A stretch of DNA of 5,481 bases from an archaeon (GTDB taxonomy: Archaea; Hydrothermarchaeota; Hydrothermarchaeia; Hydrothermarchaeales; Hydrothermarchaeaceae), in the NCBI GenBank assembly GCA_018830205.1, contig JAHJSX010000172.1, forward strand, positions 1 through 5,481, read 5' to 3'. Both the position numbers and the translations under genes were made by a program. The number at the start of each line of letters is the position of its first letter. Position 1 is the first letter of the stretch. Shown one piece after another: positions 3,668 through 5,481 of this stretch. The notes below the pieces were generated by a model. It had not been told where the DNA came from, made no database searches, and was given only the letters and a program-made list of their open reading frames with translations.

Positions 3668-3687
3668 CTAAAATTTTCATGTGTCTA

Positions 3688-5481
3688 TTAATTTAAACCT
3701 TTCCTCTGTTTTATCTTTTTGATAACATCTTCCTGAAGTTCCTTTGGAAGCTTCTCAAATCCTGCAAACTCTGTTGACCAGAGGGCCCTTCCTTCTGTTG
3801 CCGAGCGGATGTCGCCAGCAAAGCCGAACAACTCGGAAACCGGGCACGTGGAATTGATAACTGTCTTGTCGCCATCCTGCGTCATCTCGCCAATTTGCCC
3901 TCTTCGCTTTTGTATCTCTGTCATGCTAGCGCCCATGTAATCCTGGCCGACATGTATTATAACCCTCTGTTTTGGCTCAAGTAAAATTGCCCCGCCCTGC
4001 GTCATGGCTCCTCTTATTGCTTCTCTTACTGCAGGTATAACTTGCGCCGGCCCCCTGTGTATGGAATCCTCGTGAAGCTTTGCGTCAACCAGTTTTACTT
4101 TAACGGCCAAAACTTCTTCTCGCGCGATGGGGCCGTTGTCAATTGCCTCGTGGAAGCCTTCCAGGATGAGGCTTTTTATCTCGTTTAAGTACTGGATACT
4201 CTTCGTAACGTCGGTCAGCATGTTATTCTTGTAGATCTCAACAACGCCTTTTGCTTCATCTTTTGAGAGATAATCCTTAAACGCAGCGCCAAGTTCCTTC
4301 CCCTTTAACCGTTCCGGCTTGATATCCCTGTTCATAATCGCATCGAACACTTCTTTTTCCAGGGGCTCGACAACAAAGTAGAATTTGTTATGCTTGTTCG
4401 GGGACTTGCCTTCAACCTCAGGGGATGTCCTTTCAACTGATTCCCGGTAGACGACGATTGGGGGCGATACTTCTATATCCACGCCCTTTTCCCTGATTCT
4501 GTATTCGATAATCTCAAGATGCAGCTCACCCATCCCTGAAAGCAGGTGCTCTCCTGTCTCCTCGTTTATCTGGATGCGGATGTTTGGGTCCTCCCTTGAC
4601 ATGATATTAAGGACCTCTATGAGTTTTGGCAAATCCTTCATATGTTTTGCTTCAACGGCGACAGTGACTACTGGTTCAGACGCATGCTTTATTTCTTCAA
4701 ATGGCTCAATTGAACCCTCCGATTCCATCACTGTTTCACCGGCTCTTACATTTTTGAGTCCGGTCACCATCGCAATGTTCCCGGCAACAACGTGTTCTGT
4801 CGGCATCCTCTCTGGACCGAAATATACTCCCACTTGCTGGGTTCTTACATCGGCTTTGGCATTGAACATGTATACCTTCATGCCCCTCTCAAGCGTTCCG
4901 GAAAACACCCTGCCGGTTGCAACCTCACCAGCCTGGGGGTCAATGGAGAGGTCAGTAATCATCATGGCAAGAGAACCATTTGGGTCACAATTCGTCATAG
5001 CTTTCCCTTCAGGGCTTTCTATATCTCCCGGCCATATGTTGGGCACCCTGTATTTCTGCGATTGCAGAGGGTTTGGCAGGTGCTTTGTGACCATGTCAAG
5101 AATAACTTCATGTATGATTGCCCTTTTTGCAAGTTCGTCCTGCTTGCCCTGAACATTGAGGTCGATAACATCCTTGAATCCAATCCCGGTCTCTTTCATT
5201 GTTGCCATGTTCACCGCCCACTGGTTGTAGGCCGAGCCAAATGAAACGCTCCCGTCCTCGACACGCACCTGCCATTCCTTTTTAAATTCCGGCGGGGCCA
5301 TGTCTTTAACGATTTTATTGAAGCTGGTTATGATGTCCATGAACCTGTGCTGCATGGCTTCAGGGGTGAGCTTGAGCTCGTTTATCATCCTGTCAACCTT
5401 GTTTATGAAAAGCGTGGGCTTTACCATCTCCTTTAGGGCCTGGCGCACAACTGTCTCTGTCTGGGGCATTATCCCTTCAAC
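3688..5481 (-). CDS. fusA: Translation elongation factor 2, 5' end outside the window
   Basis: EF-2 is the GTPase that moves tRNA and mRNA through the ribosome. The frame is open to base 5481, with VEGI before the first internal Met. The 597 residues seen start just before G4 (NKVD at 27-30), so G1-G3 are missing (about 130 residues if it has the usual archaeal length near 730). Later landmarks are the domain II region around GRVFSGTLERGMKVY, the domain III segment SGMGELHLEI, and domain IV with HEDSIHRGPAQVIPAVR. The first His of HRGPAQ (codon 4057-4059) is the diphthamide site and is intact. Domain V has YMGASMTEIQKRRGQI, FGFAGDIRSATEGRALWSTE and the usual end RKGLN. It leads the fusA-tuf-rps10 cluster; rps12 and rps7 would be expected beyond the window's right edge. 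Confidence 0.97.
   Translation of the reverse strand, partial: VEGIMPQTETVVRQALKEMVKPTLFINKVDRMINELKLTPEAMQHRFMDIITSFNKIVKDMAPPEFKKEWQVRVEDGSVSFGSAYNQWAVNMATMKETGIGFKDVIDLNVQGKQDELAKRAIIHEVILDMVTKHLPNPLQSQKYRVPNIWPGDIESPEGKAMTNCDPNGSLAMMITDLSIDPQAGEVATGRVFSGTLERGMKVYMFNAKADVRTQQVGVYFGPERMPTEHVVAGNIAMVTGLKNVRAGETVMESEGSIEPFEEIKHASEPVVTVAVEAKHMKDLPKLIEVLNIMSREDPNIRIQINEETGEHLLSGMGELHLEIIEYRIREKGVDIEVSPPIVVYRESVERTSPEVEGKSPNKHNKFYFVVEPLEKEVFDAIMNRDIKPERLKGKELGAAFKDYLSKDEAKGVVEIYKNNMLTDVTKSIQYLNEIKSLILEGFHEAIDNGPIAREEVLAVKVKLVDAKLHEDSIHRGPAQVIPAVREAIRGAMTQGGAILLEPKQRVIIHVGQDYMGASMTEIQKRRGQIGEMTQDGDKTVINSTCPVSELFGFAGDIRSATEGRALWSTEFAGFEKLPKELQEDVIKKIKQRKGLN

Noticed and set aside
4574..5244. Two plus-strand frames (192 and 150 codons) inside fusA
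   Set aside because: They are shadows of EF-2 in the opposite strand, without motifs or start signals.

Overview
The window is archaeal. It carries an archaeal-type EF-2 with the diphthamide-site histidine motif, an EF-1alpha (not a bacterial EF-Tu), an archaeal S10, a tRNA-Ser with an intron in a bulge-helix-bulge setting, tRNAs without encoded CCA, TTTAAATA-type TATA boxes and a Sulfolobus-like single OB-fold SSB. Base composition is moderate, with AT-rich spacers. The lineage cannot be fixed from this sequence; a euryarchaeal or DPANN-type archaeon would fit.

Left part (1-1190), DNA repair. The 3' part of an endonuclease III gene runs rightward. It ends one base before the end of a leftward gene for a stand-alone LigD-type DNA 3'-phosphoesterase. 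That gene is divergent from a rightward gene for a small ssDNA-binding OB-fold protein, and both share a palindromic TATA box at 798-807. The SSB gene ends in a hairpin plus T-tract terminator whose stem contains the stop codon.

Middle part (1190-2030), RNA genes and small elements. On the minus strand lie tRNA-Ser(GGA) with a 24-nt intron, a 29-codon lysine-rich mini-gene and tRNA-Leu(UAG). The spacers hold at least six short, nearly perfect hairpins with three-base loops, four of them with loop GAA on the plus strand. Two follow the tRNA genes and look like terminators. Two lie in tandem upstream of tRNA-Ser and share an A-A mismatch architecture.

Right part (2035-5481), translation operon. 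On the minus strand run fusA (EF-2, 5' end outside the window), tuf (EF-1alpha) and rps10, the conserved end of the archaeal str operon, with tRNA-Ser next downstream. A strong Shine-Dalgarno site and a good TATA box both precede tuf.

No CRISPR array, transposase, integrase or toxin-antitoxin module was seen. The most notable observations are the Cys-to-His change in the iron-sulfur ligand set of endonuclease III, the triloop-hairpin family around the tRNA genes, and the two repair genes fired from one symmetric promoter.
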